64,000 nt of DNA from JAPOXR01 sp965116115 (lineage in GTDB: Bacteria > Pseudomonadota > Alphaproteobacteria > Rhodobacterales > Rhodobacteraceae): positions 1 through 64,000 of the forward strand of contig OZ220486.1 in assembly GCA_965116115.1 (NCBI GenBank). Direction: 5' to 3'. Position numbers and translations under genes: made by a program. Position 1 is the first letter of the stretch, and each line of letters opens with the position of its first letter. Under the pieces are notes generated by a model, which was given only the letters and a program-made list of their open reading frames with translations, did no database searches and was not told the DNA's origin. Shown here in pieces: positions 36,958 to 46,084 of the stretch.

Positions 36958-37061
36958 AATGAACCAGTCGAATTCTGTGCGCGGCCGGTTAGCATCCCCG
37001 GAAATCGCCGACAATGCGCCGCGCGTGATTGACGCAAAAGACTGTCCGCCGCGAATCCGCA

Positions 37062-37727
37062 ATGAAAAAATCCCGCGCTTGGCAAAGAATGCTCTCCGGA
37101 AGACGTCTGGACCTGTTGAATCCGGCTCCCACGGACATTGAGATCGAAGATATCGCGCACGGCCTTGCCTTTGTGGCCCGTTGGAACGGGCAGACCATCG
37201 GAGATCATCCCTACTCCGTGGCCGAACATTCCCTGCTTGTTGAAGACATGTACAGACAGCGGAATCCCGGCGACGATCCCCGCTGGAATCTCGCCGCCCT
37301 GCTGCACGACGCCGCGGAGTATGTTATCGGCGACATGATCTCCCCGGTCAAGAACGCGCTCGGCGGCGGCTATGGAATCCTGGAAGCCAGGCTGGCAGGG
37401 GCCGTCCATCTGAGATTCGGCCTGCCGGCGGAGCTTCCGGTCAAAGTTCAGCGAGCGATCAAGTCGGCGGATCGGGCGTCAGCCTGGCTCGAAGCCGTGC
37501 AGATCGCCGGTTTTGATCCCGATGAGGCGAGCCGGCTGTTTGTCTGTCCGAAAGACGCGTCGATCACCGGCAGAAGGATTTCTCCTCTGCCGGCCGACAA
37601 GGCCAAGTCAGCGTTCATTGAGAGATTCACGGCTCTTTCCGGACGGACCGCCGCGGATCAGCCGGACTCTGCGAAACACGCCGCGCGCGCGGCCACCTCT
37701 TCCGCCGTCGCGTCGCGGCGGAAATAA
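37062..37727 (+). CDS. HD-domain phosphohydrolase (YfbR-like)
   Basis: A 221-residue protein with the HD metal site: H in YSVAEHSLLVEDMY and HD in LAALLHDAAEYVIGDMISPV, and D in IKSADRASAWLEA. These features fit 5'-deoxynucleotidase or related HD hydrolases acting on nucleotides. The N-terminal WQRMLSGRRLDLLNP is common in this alphaproteobacterial group. Its last 70 bp overlap the 3' end of the SCO1 gene on the other strand. Confidence 0.9.
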   Translation: MKKSRAWQRMLSGRRLDLLNPAPTDIEIEDIAHGLAFVARWNGQTIGDHPYSVAEHSLLVEDMYRQRNPGDDPRWNLAALLHDAAEYVIGDMISPVKNALGGGYGILEARLAGAVHLRFGLPAELPVKVQRAIKSADRASAWLEAVQIAGFDPDEASRLFVCPKDASITGRRISPLPADKAKSAFIERFTALSGRTAADQPDSAKHAARAATSSAVASRRK

Positions 37728-38290
37728 TCGGCCAGTCTGTTTCCGGGAAAAATCAGATAGGTGAAGGTCGTATGGTCGACGAGATAATTCACGCCGCCGC
37801 TGTTCCGCTTCTTGAAATAGACGCGGTATGCGTCAGCCGCCGCCTTCACCTGTTCGGGCGATCCGGTCAGTCCGATCATTTTCGGATGGTAAGCTTCCGC
37901 GAACTCGGCCACGACATCCGGCGTGTCGCGTTCAGGATCGACCGAAACGAACACCGGCGCCGCGTCAATTCCCCGCTCGTCAAGAATGTCGACGGCAGCC
38001 GCGTTGCGGGCCACATCAAAGGGGCACACATCCGGACAGAAGGTGTATCCGAAATAAACCAGCGACGGCTGCCTGATGACGTCCCTGTCGGTGACAGTCA
38101 TGCCGTTTCCATCCACCAACTCAAAAGGGCCGCCCACGGCGGCGCCGGCGATCCGGCCTTCCGCGCAGCCGTTTGCCGCGCCGCGTTCATGGACCTCAAG
38201 TCCAAGCGTGAAGCCGACCGCCAGAACGATTGCCGCCGCCGCTGAAACCGCATAAATTCCTGTGCGTGATTTTCCGTTTCGTCTGGTCAA
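37658..38290 (-). CDS. SCO1/SenC family copper chaperone
   Basis: A 210-residue thioredoxin-fold protein. One N-terminal helix (YAVSAAAAIVLAVGFTLGL) anchors it in the membrane. The copper ligands are the cysteines of GYTFCPDVCPFD and the histidine in LVDHTTFTYLI. SCO1 proteins deliver copper to the CuA centre of cytochrome c oxidase. The 3' end overlaps the HD gene by 70 bp tail to tail. Confidence 0.93.
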   Translation of the reverse strand: MTRRNGKSRTGIYAVSAAAAIVLAVGFTLGLEVHERGAANGCAEGRIAGAAVGGPFELVDGNGMTVTDRDVIRQPSLVYFGYTFCPDVCPFDVARNAAAVDILDERGIDAAPVFVSVDPERDTPDVVAEFAEAYHPKMIGLTGSPEQVKAAADAYRVYFKKRNSGGVNYLVDHTTFTYLIFPGNRLADYFRRDATAEEVAARAACFAESG

Positions 38291-38404
38291 TGATCAAGAG
38301 CCTGAAGCCGTCCGGGAATGCGCGATACGTAATTGCCGCCGCCGCCGCTTTCAACTCGCGCGTCCGTCCAGAACCGCCCGGATCGGAGCCGGACTGTCTC
38401 GAGC

Positions 38405-38947
38405 ATGTTGAAATCCGGAAACATTGAAGATGCGGGAGCGGTGAATTCTTGCCGCTGTCTCCGTTTCATGTGCCTGACTGAGGCGGACACGGAATCAATC
38501 GCCAAGGGGCTGGCGCCGCGTTCCGCGCCGGGCGACACTTTTCTGCTGTCCGGGCCGATCGGCGCCGGAAAATCGGTGTTTGCCCGCGCATTCATCAAAA
38601 CGCGCCTGGAACCTTTTGCCGTTTGCGCCGACGTTCCGTCGCCGACCTACACTCTGGTGCAGACCTACGACGCTGGAGAGACAGAGATCTGGCATGCCGA
38701 CCTCTACCGGCTCGGCTCTTCTCAGGACATTGTCGAATTGTCGCTCCAAGATGCGTTCGGGTCGGCCATATGCCTCATCGAATGGCCGGATATGCTGGGA
38801 CCGATGAGGCCGGCAGGAGCGACGCGGATCCAGCTGGAATATGTCCGCGGATATCCGGATGCGCGCCGAATCCAGATTCTCCCGGGAAATGACAGAATTC
38901 GGGACGCTCTGGTTGGGGCTGGAGCGGAAAGCGGCGGAAACTGTTGA
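38405..38947 (+). CDS. tsaE: tRNA threonylcarbamoyladenosine biosynthesis ATPase TsaE
   Basis: About 180 residues with Walker A SGPIGAGKSVFARAFI, SPTYTLVQTYD (the conserved S-P-T-F/Y motif), HADLYRL and ICLIEWPDML. It is the ATPase partner of TsaB-TsaD in making t6A37 on tRNAs. The ATG at 38405 keeps the first strand (SCRCLRFMCLTEADTESIA); a start at 38468 would cut it. Its position upstream of addB-addA matches alphaproteobacterial gene order, although the sugar-phosphate nucleotidyltransferase and kinase often found between them are missing. Confidence 0.92.
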   Translation: MLKSGNIEDAGAVNSCRCLRFMCLTEADTESIAKGLAPRSAPGDTFLLSGPIGAGKSVFARAFIKTRLEPFAVCADVPSPTYTLVQTYDAGETEIWHADLYRLGSSQDIVELSLQDAFGSAICLIEWPDMLGPMRPAGATRIQLEYVRGYPDARRIQILPGNDRIRDALVGAGAESGGNC

Positions 38948-39308
38948 CGAAATGCCGGAATTCGCCTGATGGCGCCGCGCCGCGGCTCAACCGATTGAAA
39001 ATTCCGCTGCGCCCGGCTATATGTTCCCCTTGACGGGGCTCAAACGAACGGAGGGCGCGTGAATACGGCAGTCCATGTCCTCTGCGCGATTCATCCGGCC
39101 GGACAGGCGCAAAGACCCGGGTTACGCGCGGGGCGGCCGGGGAGCGCATGAGTTGTCAATCAGCCTCCGCGTTCCGCCGGTTCCCGCGAATCGCCGGCCG
39201 GCGCGTCGGATTCATTCTTGACGGAACTGTTTCGTCGGCTGAATCCGCCGGGGCGGAACGCGGCAGGAGACCAGCGGTCGGCAGCCGGAACGGAACCGGC
39301 TGTTGAGC
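38948..39308. other. intergenic tsaE - addB
   Basis: About 360 bp without a supported gene. In many alphaproteobacteria two genes (aminoglycoside-phosphotransferase-like kinase and sugar nucleotidyltransferase) occupy this position; no remnant of them could be read here. Confidence 0.4.
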
Positions 39309-42251
39309 ATGTTTGAGCCGTCCCGGCGCCCGCGTGTCTTCGCGCTGCCGCCGGGCTGCGGATTCGCCGAGGAATTCACCCAGGGTCTGATCGACAGGTT
39401 CTCGGGGAGTTCTCCCGAAACCATGGCGAGGTCCGAGATATACCTGAATACCGGACGCGTCAGACGCGGCGTCACAGCCGCGTTCGCGGCGCGCGGGGCG
39501 TTCCTGTTGCCCAAGCTGCGGCTGATCACGGAACTGTCCTCGGATGTCAGATTCTTTGACATCGCGCCGCCGGTGTCCGCCCTGAGGCGCAGGCTGGAAC
39601 TGTTCCAGGCCGTATCCAAGCTGCTTGAGAAGGATGACCGTTTCGCCGCCCGGCCTTCGGCGTTTGATTTGGCGGACAGCCTGGCCGCGCTCATGGATGA
39701 GATGCATGCGGAAGGCGTGTCTCCCGGCAGCATCGGCTGTCTCGACGTATCGCAGCATTCAGCGCACTGGGCGCGGAGCCTCAGATTCCTGGACATCATC
39801 GGACAGTTCTGGGGGCGGACGGATGCGCCGGACCGCCAGGCGCGTCAGCGCATGGCCGTGGAAGCATTGGTGGATTCCTGGCGCCGGGAGCCGCCGCGGC
39901 GCCCGGTGATCATTGCCGGTTCGACCGGATCCCGCGGCGCGACCAATCTGCTGATGCAGGCCGCGGCGCGGCTGCCGCAGGGCGCAGTGGTTCTGCCCTG
40001 CTTCGATCGATATCTGCCGGAAGATTCCTGGGACAGGATGGGAGAATCAGCGAGCGGCGAAGACCACCCGCAGTTCCGCCTGAAATCCTTTTTTGACAAT
40101 TTGAATATGAGGCCGTCAGATGTGTTGCCTTGGCGCGAGGGCGCTGAAACCGCCCCTGAACGCAACAGGCTGCTGTCCCTGGCGCTGCGGCCCGCGCCTG
40201 TCACCGGGCAGTGGCTGGCCGAAGGGCCGCAGATGAAAGGCATTGAAGCGGCGACGGAGAATATGTCGCTGCTGGAAGCGCCGCATCCCCGCGCCGAAGC
40301 GGTCGCCATCGCGTTCCGGCTCCGTCAGGCGGCGGAGTCCGGCGAGACGGCGGCTCTTGTCACGCCGGACCGCAAACTGGCCAAACAGGTCCGGGCCGCC
40401 TTGGTCAGATGGCGGATCGAGCCGGAGGACAGTTTTGAAGTGACGCTGGCGGAAACAGCGCCGGGACGGCTTCTGCTGCTGGTTGCCGGTCTTCTCGGGA
40501 ATAATCCGGATCCCGTTCCGCTGATCGGCCTTCTGCGGCACCCGATGGTCCATTCCGGAAGCCGCCGGAGATCGCACTGCCGGCAGGTCGACCGCTTGGA
40601 ACATGATCTCCGGCGGAACGGAATGTCCCGGGATTTCGGCAGCCGGCTCCGCAGCCTGTTCCCGGAACAAGAAACATACGGGTACCCGGCTGAATGGCGG
40701 GTCTGGCTGATGGAAATTCTCGAGGAGCTGGCATCGGCGGGCGAGGCCTGCCTGACAGAGATCGCGTCCGCGCATCTGCGCATCGCGGAAAAGCTGGCGT
40801 CAGGTCCGGATTCCGGCGCTGAAGGTCCGGACGGAGTATGGGACGTCTTCGCCGGACCAACAGCATTGGAACTCATGCGGGAACTGCGCCGGGAAGGGGC
40901 TTCGGGCGGCATTCTGGACACGCATGCCTACCGCCACCTGTTCGCTTCGCTGGCGCGCCTGAGGTCCGTGCCGAGAGCCGGCGGCAAGGACTTTCCCGGG
41001 ATTTCGATCTGGAACACGCTGGATGCGCGGATGCAGGCCCCGGATCTGGTCATCGCCGGAGGACTCAATGAAGGCGTCTGGCCCGCCGCCGTTCCCGTTG
41101 ACCCATGGCTGAACCGCGACTTGCGGAGGCAGGCGGGGCTGCTCATGCCGGAACGGCTGACAGGCCTGCTCGCGCATGATTTCCAGCAGGCGGCGGCCGC
41201 TCGCGTCGTCGTGCTTTCACGCAGCGAGCGGCGAGGCGACGAACCGGCCGTCCCGTCCCGCTGGCTGATCCGGCTCACCACTCTTCTGGCAGGAATCGGC
41301 GATCACGGCGAATCAGCCCTCGAAGCGATGCGGGAGCGCGGGAACCGGCTGCTCGAAATTTCACAGGAAATGGAACGGCCCGAAGCTCTCAAGGCGCGCG
41401 AGACGCGGCCTTGTCCGAAGCCGCCGGTGTCAGCGCGGCCGAAAAGCCTCGCGGTGACGGCCGTCAAGACGCTGATCTCGAATCCGTACGAGATTTATGC
41501 CCGGCATGTCCTGAAGCTCCGTGAACTCGACCCGCTGCAGCCGGACGCATTCGCGGCCGCCAGGGGCACGGCAGTCCACGAAATTCTGCATCGGTTCGTT
41601 GATCGGATCCGGACGGACCACAGCCAATGCACGGCAGAGAATCTGCTGGCCGCGGCCTCCGGGATTCTCGATCCGCTGCCTGTCGCCGCCCATATCAAGC
41701 GGCTGTGGCTGGCTCAGCTCGCCGGAACGGCTGAGGAATTCATTGAACAGGAACTGCGGCGCGCCGAATGCGGATCTCCCGCCGCCCTTGAAATGCGGGG
41801 CGAACACCAAATAGCAGGAACGGATTTCACGCTCACGGCGCGGGCCGACCGCGTGGACAAACTCCGCGAGGGCGGCTTGGCGCTGTTCGATTACAAAACC
41901 GGAACCATCCCGGGCCGGGCTGAGATCAGCCGCCGGGACAAACAGATGCCGCTGACCGCCAAAATGCTCGAACTCGGAGGTTTCCCGGACATTCCGAAGG
42001 ACCGGGTCCGCAAAGCCGCTTACATCGGGATCGGCAAATCCGCCGCGGTGAACGAGATAGAGTGCGGATCATTCGATGAGACTTGGCGCAATTTCACCGA
42101 TCTCGTCAAAAGCTACGAAGACCCCCGCACCGGCTACCTTTCCCGCCTGAACATGCATCAGTTCCGTTTCGGCCGGGTATTCGACCATCTCGCCCGGTAC
42201 GGCGAATGGGATGAATCCACAAATCCGCAGGAGCCGCCGCCCGATGAATGA
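39309..42251 (+). CDS. addB: double-strand break repair protein AddB (alphaproteobacterial type)
   Basis: A 980-residue protein starting MFEPSRRPRVFALPPGCGFA, typical of alphaproteobacterial AddB. The degenerate helicase core includes VIIAGSTGSRGATNLLM and LVIAGGLNEGVWPAAVP. The C-terminal PD-(D/E)XK nuclease motif is ARADRVDKLREGGLALFDYK. With AddA it resects DNA ends and loads recombinase. The ATG at 39309 is two codons after an alternative at 39303. It overlaps addA by 8 bp, so translation is coupled. Confidence 0.94.
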   Translation: MFEPSRRPRVFALPPGCGFAEEFTQGLIDRFSGSSPETMARSEIYLNTGRVRRGVTAAFAARGAFLLPKLRLITELSSDVRFFDIAPPVSALRRRLELFQAVSKLLEKDDRFAARPSAFDLADSLAALMDEMHAEGVSPGSIGCLDVSQHSAHWARSLRFLDIIGQFWGRTDAPDRQARQRMAVEALVDSWRREPPRRPVIIAGSTGSRGATNLLMQAAARLPQGAVVLPCFDRYLPEDSWDRMGESASGEDHPQFRLKSFFDNLNMRPSDVLPWREGAETAPERNRLLSLALRPAPVTGQWLAEGPQMKGIEAATENMSLLEAPHPRAEAVAIAFRLRQAAESGETAALVTPDRKLAKQVRAALVRWRIEPEDSFEVTLAETAPGRLLLLVAGLLGNNPDPVPLIGLLRHPMVHSGSRRRSHCRQVDRLEHDLRRNGMSRDFGSRLRSLFPEQETYGYPAEWRVWLMEILEELASAGEACLTEIASAHLRIAEKLASGPDSGAEGPDGVWDVFAGPTALELMRELRREGASGGILDTHAYRHLFASLARLRSVPRAGGKDFPGISIWNTLDARMQAPDLVIAGGLNEGVWPAAVPVDPWLNRDLRRQAGLLMPERLTGLLAHDFQQAAAARVVVLSRSERRGDEPAVPSRWLIRLTTLLAGIGDHGESALEAMRERGNRLLEISQEMERPEALKARETRPCPKPPVSARPKSLAVTAVKTLISNPYEIYARHVLKLRELDPLQPDAFAAARGTAVHEILHRFVDRIRTDHSQCTAENLLAAASGILDPLPVAAHIKRLWLAQLAGTAEEFIEQELRRAECGSPAALEMRGEHQIAGTDFTLTARADRVDKLREGGLALFDYKTGTIPGRAEISRRDKQMPLTAKMLELGGFPDIPKDRVRKAAYIGIGKSAAVNEIECGSFDETWRNFTDLVKSYEDPRTGYLSRLNMHQFRFGRVFDHLARYGEWDESTNPQEPPPDE

Positions 42252-45200
42252 GGACGTAAGGTTTGACGATGCCACGCGGCCTCAGGTCGCCGCCGCGGAC
42301 CCCCGCAGCGCATCTTGGGTTTCCGCCAATGCCGGTTCCGGCAAAACCCGTGTCCTGACCGACAGAGTCGCCCGGCTGCTGCTGGCGGGTACGCCGCCGC
42401 AGCGCATCCTGTGCCTGACCTTCACCATTGCCGCGGCCGCCAACATGCAGGTGCGCCTGTTCGAACGCCTCGGCGAATGGTCGATGCTCCCTGACGCGGA
42501 ACTGAAACTGAGACTGCTCAGACTGGGCGAGTCGGAAGAACGGTTGAAAAAATGTGCGCTGGAGGATGTCCGGACCCTGTTCGCCAGAGCGCTGGAAACC
42601 CCCGGCGGATTGAAGATTCAGACCGTTCACGCGTTTTCGTCGGCGCTCCTGAAGCGGTTTCCGCTCGAGGCCGGCGTGTCGCCCAGATTCAAACAGATCG
42701 ACGACCGTGAGGCGCGCCGCCTGCAGACCGGGATTCTCGATGAACTCGCAGCCGGATCGCCGGAGATATACGACCCGATCGCCCGCGAGGTTTCCGAAGC
42801 GGGGATCTCTGGATTCCTGGATGAAATCGCGGCGCGGCGGGAGGGTTTCGAATCGCCCGCCGCTTGCGGGCGGGTGCTGCGGCAGTTCGGCCTGGACAGT
42901 TTGGCGGACGCGGATCAGGAACTGCTCGGCTTGGCCGGCTCGCTGCTCACTGTCGATGACCGCGAAGAGCTGCGGTCGCTTGCTGACGCCCTGGCGGGCG
43001 GCGGAAAGCCGGAACGGAGCGGGAAATCCGCCGGGGATATCATCGAAATTCTCCGCGGCGGAAACGCCGGAACCACGCTGCGCGCGCTGGCCCGCTGTTT
43101 CCTGACAGGGGTCAGCGCGAACGAGCCGTTCACCGCCAACGCGCGCTGGCCGCGCAAGGACGTCGTCAATCAGCTGGATCACAGGACTCAAGACTGGCTG
43201 GCCGGATACCGGCGCCGGATCGAACGCGCGTGGGCTGAAGCCGTCAATATCCGGGCGGCAGAAAAATCGCTTGCCCTGCATGAATTCGCCGCCGCCTTTC
43301 TGGAACGTTACGAGCAGAAAAAGCGCGCTGGCGCGCTTCTGGATTTCAACGACCTGATCCTGAAGTCGCTGCGCCTTCTTCAAGACCGTGAATGCGCCCA
43401 ATGGGTGCTTTACCGGCTTGACGGCGGGATTGACCATGTTCTGATTGACGAAGCGCAGGATGTCAGCCCCGCACAGTGGGGAATCATCAGCGAGATCGCC
43501 CGCGAGTTCACCGCCGGCCTCGGCGCCCGGGACGGACAGCGGACCGTTTTCGCCGTCGGAGACGAAAAACAGTCGATTTACGGATTTCAGGGAGCCGCGC
43601 CGGAGAAATTCGACATGATGCGCCGTCATTTCCGGAAACGTTACGAAGCCGCCGGGCTGAACTTCACCGAAAACGATCTCCGTCATTCATTCCGCTCGTC
43701 GCCGGCGATTCTTGACCTTGTCGACGCGGTGTTCAGCGGCTGCCGTGTTCCGGGTTTCGGAACGGCGGTCATGCACCGGGCATTCAAGGAAGATCTGCCG
43801 GGCCGCGTTGATATCTGGCCCTTTATCAGGGGCGCGCCCGCCTCCGGCGGCGGCACTTGGCACGAGACGTCTCCCGCTGGAGCCGAGCCTGAATCACACG
43901 TCAAACTGGCGCGGGCGATCACCGTCCGCGTCAGGAACATGCTGGACGGCGGCGAGCTGCTGCCGGACGGCGAAGGCGGCGGCCGGCCGATCCGTCCCGG
44001 CGACATCATGATTCTGGTCCGGCGGCGGTCGGATCTGTTCTATGCCGTCATTCAGGAACTCAAGGCCGGCGGGCTTCCCGTCGCCGGCGCGGACCGCCTG
44101 AAACTGATCGAGGAACTGGCGGTCCGCGACCTGACGGCGATGCTGTCTTTCCTCGCCTACAACCGCGATGATCTTTCACTGGCAGCGGTGCTTCGCTCGC
44201 CGTTGTTCGGACTGACCGAAAGCCAGCTGTTTGAACTGGCGCATGACCGCGGCAGGCTGTCTTTGTGGGAATCTCTGCGGCGAAGCGGCGGTTTCGCCGA
44301 CACGGTAATCGTCATTGAAGATCTGATGGATTCCGCCGCCCGGTCTTCTCCGTACGAAACGCTTGAACGCATGCTCACCCGGCACGGAGGACGCGAAAGA
44401 CTGACCGCGCGCCTCGGCCGTGAAATTGAGGAAACGGTCGATTCATTTCTCCAGCAGGCTCTCACATATGAAGAGGAGGAATCGGCTTCTCTGACCGGTT
44501 TCCTGAACTGGCTGACAGCGGACACCGAGATCAAAAGACAGCTGGATCAGGGCGTTGACGAAATCCGCGTGATGACCATTCACGGCGCCAAGGGACTGGA
44601 GTCGCCGATCATCATATTGCCTGACACTGAGGACCGGCCGGCGTCGCCGGCCGGCAGCATCGCCGCATCCCCCGTCGACGGCACGCCGCTGTTCATGGTC
44701 AGGAAAGAGGTGTCTCCCGGAATCATCACGGATGCGCGGAACGCCGGAAGGCGGCGGGAAGGCGAAGAGGAACACCGGCTGCTGTATGTGGCTCTGACCC
44801 GCGCTGAATGCTGGCTCATCGTCTGCGGAGAAGGCAGATTCCGGGAGGGCTGCTGGTATGACCGGATAGAGTCAGGACTTGCCGGATGCGATGCGCGGGA
44901 GCGCGATTTCGGCGGTGAAGCCGGAGAATATGCCGCTTCCGGGCCGGGAATCCGTTATTGCGCCGGCGACTGGCCGGCATCCGCCGTTCCGCGGAACGGC
45001 GCTGTCCCGGCCAAGCCCGAACTTCCTGACTGGGTCAAAACCCGGCCCGTGTTTCCCGAAGCCTCTCCGGCTTTTTTGTCGCCCAGCGGTCTCGGCGGCG
45101 GCCCGCCCCGGAAGCAGGATTCCGGAACCGGCGAGACCAGCGACGCGGATGCGGCCGAGTTCGGCAACCGCGTTCACCTGCTCTTGGAGCATTTGCCGGG

Positions 45201-45672
45201 CGTGCCGAGCGGAAGGCGGCCGGCGGCCGCCCGCTCGATCCTGAAGCTGCATGATCCTTCGATTGAAACCGCGGCCTGCGGCGAGGCCTTCGAAGCGGCG
45301 GCGCGTCTTCTGGAAGATCCTGATCTCGCGTTCCTGTTCAGCGGCGGGTCAATCGCGGAAGCGGGGATCACAGCCGCGTCGCCGACCCTTGACGGCCGGA
45401 TCCTTCATGGATTCATCGATTGTCTTCGGGTCAGCAGCGAACGGGTGCTCGTGGTTGACTTCAAGTCCAACAGGGTCATCCCGGACCGCCCCGAAGATAT
45501 TCCCGAGAGTATCCTGCGGCAGATGGGAGCCTACCGGGAAGCTGTGGGCGCCGTTTATCCCGACCGGAGGATCGAGACGGCGGTTCTGTGGACAAGAACG
45601 GCCAAGCTCATGATGGTGCCGCCCGGAATCGGCGGCGAGGCGCTGAAGCGCGCGGCGGCGGCGCTTTCTTGA
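42244..45672 (+). CDS. addA: double-strand break repair helicase-nuclease AddA
   Basis: A 1142-residue UvrD-like helicase with a C-terminal nuclease. Walker A is ANAGSGKT (residues 28-35), motif II VLIDEAQDVSPAQW, motif III FAVGDEKQSIYGFQGA, motif V VMTIHGAKGLESPIIILP, and the nuclease motif VLVVDFKSN near the C-terminus. The start at 42244 is inside the end of addB. AddAB is the alphaproteobacterial counterpart of RecBCD. trxA follows after 54 bp on the same strand. Confidence 0.96.
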   Translation: MNEDVRFDDATRPQVAAADPRSASWVSANAGSGKTRVLTDRVARLLLAGTPPQRILCLTFTIAAAANMQVRLFERLGEWSMLPDAELKLRLLRLGESEERLKKCALEDVRTLFARALETPGGLKIQTVHAFSSALLKRFPLEAGVSPRFKQIDDREARRLQTGILDELAAGSPEIYDPIAREVSEAGISGFLDEIAARREGFESPAACGRVLRQFGLDSLADADQELLGLAGSLLTVDDREELRSLADALAGGGKPERSGKSAGDIIEILRGGNAGTTLRALARCFLTGVSANEPFTANARWPRKDVVNQLDHRTQDWLAGYRRRIERAWAEAVNIRAAEKSLALHEFAAAFLERYEQKKRAGALLDFNDLILKSLRLLQDRECAQWVLYRLDGGIDHVLIDEAQDVSPAQWGIISEIAREFTAGLGARDGQRTVFAVGDEKQSIYGFQGAAPEKFDMMRRHFRKRYEAAGLNFTENDLRHSFRSSPAILDLVDAVFSGCRVPGFGTAVMHRAFKEDLPGRVDIWPFIRGAPASGGGTWHETSPAGAEPESHVKLARAITVRVRNMLDGGELLPDGEGGGRPIRPGDIMILVRRRSDLFYAVIQELKAGGLPVAGADRLKLIEELAVRDLTAMLSFLAYNRDDLSLAAVLRSPLFGLTESQLFELAHDRGRLSLWESLRRSGGFADTVIVIEDLMDSAARSSPYETLERMLTRHGGRERLTARLGREIEETVDSFLQQALTYEEEESASLTGFLNWLTADTEIKRQLDQGVDEIRVMTIHGAKGLESPIIILPDTEDRPASPAGSIAASPVDGTPLFMVRKEVSPGIITDARNAGRRREGEEEHRLLYVALTRAECWLIVCGEGRFREGCWYDRIESGLAGCDARERDFGGEAGEYAASGPGIRYCAGDWPASAVPRNGAVPAKPELPDWVKTRPVFPEASPAFLSPSGLGGGPPRKQDSGTGETSDADAAEFGNRVHLLLEHLPGVPSGRRPAAARSILKLHDPSIETAACGEAFEAAARLLEDPDLAFLFSGGSIAEAGITAASPTLDGRILHGFIDCLRVSSERVLVVDFKSNRVIPDRPEDIPESILRQMGAYREAVGAVYPDRRIETAVLWTRTAKLMMVPPGIGGEALKRAAAALS

Positions 45673-45726
45673 CAGATCGCGGCGGAACGACTAGATTCAG
45701 ATCCGCATCCGATCAGGGGAACCGGC

Positions 45727-46047
45727 ATGGCCATTGTGGAATTGACTGATGACATTTTCGATCAGGAAGTCTACGGTTCTGACATGCCGGTGCTGGTGGA
45801 TTTCAGGGCCGACTGGTGCGGCCCCTGCCGCCAGATCACTCCGGCGCTCGAAGAGCTTTCCGAGGAATTCTCCGGACGCGTCACCATTGCCGCGGTTGAC
45901 GTCGATGCGAATCCCGATGCGCCGTCCAAGCTGGGGGTCCGCGGCATTCCCGCGTTGTTCATCTTCAAGAACGGCGAAGCGGTCGCCGAAACCACCGGCG
46001 CAAAGTCAAAAGCCGCCCTCAAAAAATGGATCGAGGACTCGATCTGA
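45727..46047 (+). CDS. trxA: thioredoxin
   Basis: A 106-residue thioredoxin with the redox site DWCGPCRQ and the cis-proline in GVRGIPALFIFKNGE. Length and motifs are standard. AGGGGA lies before the ATG. addA-trxA adjacency is conserved in alphaproteobacteria. It ends tail to tail with folC, 37 bp between stops. Confidence 0.97.
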   Translation: MAIVELTDDIFDQEVYGSDMPVLVDFRADWCGPCRQITPALEELSEEFSGRVTIAAVDVDANPDAPSKLGVRGIPALFIFKNGEAVAETTGAKSKAALKKWIEDSI

Positions 46048-46084
46048 ATGCCCGGCGGCGGAAGAACCTCTCAGAAAACGGCGT

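Noticed and set aside
36958..37061. SAH riboswitch before ahcY
   Set aside because: The conserved riboswitch core could not be recognised in the 104-bp gap; probably only a divergent promoter region.
42106..43686. 526-codon minus-strand frame opposite addA
   Set aside because: Shadow frame; addA on the other strand has complete helicase motifs.
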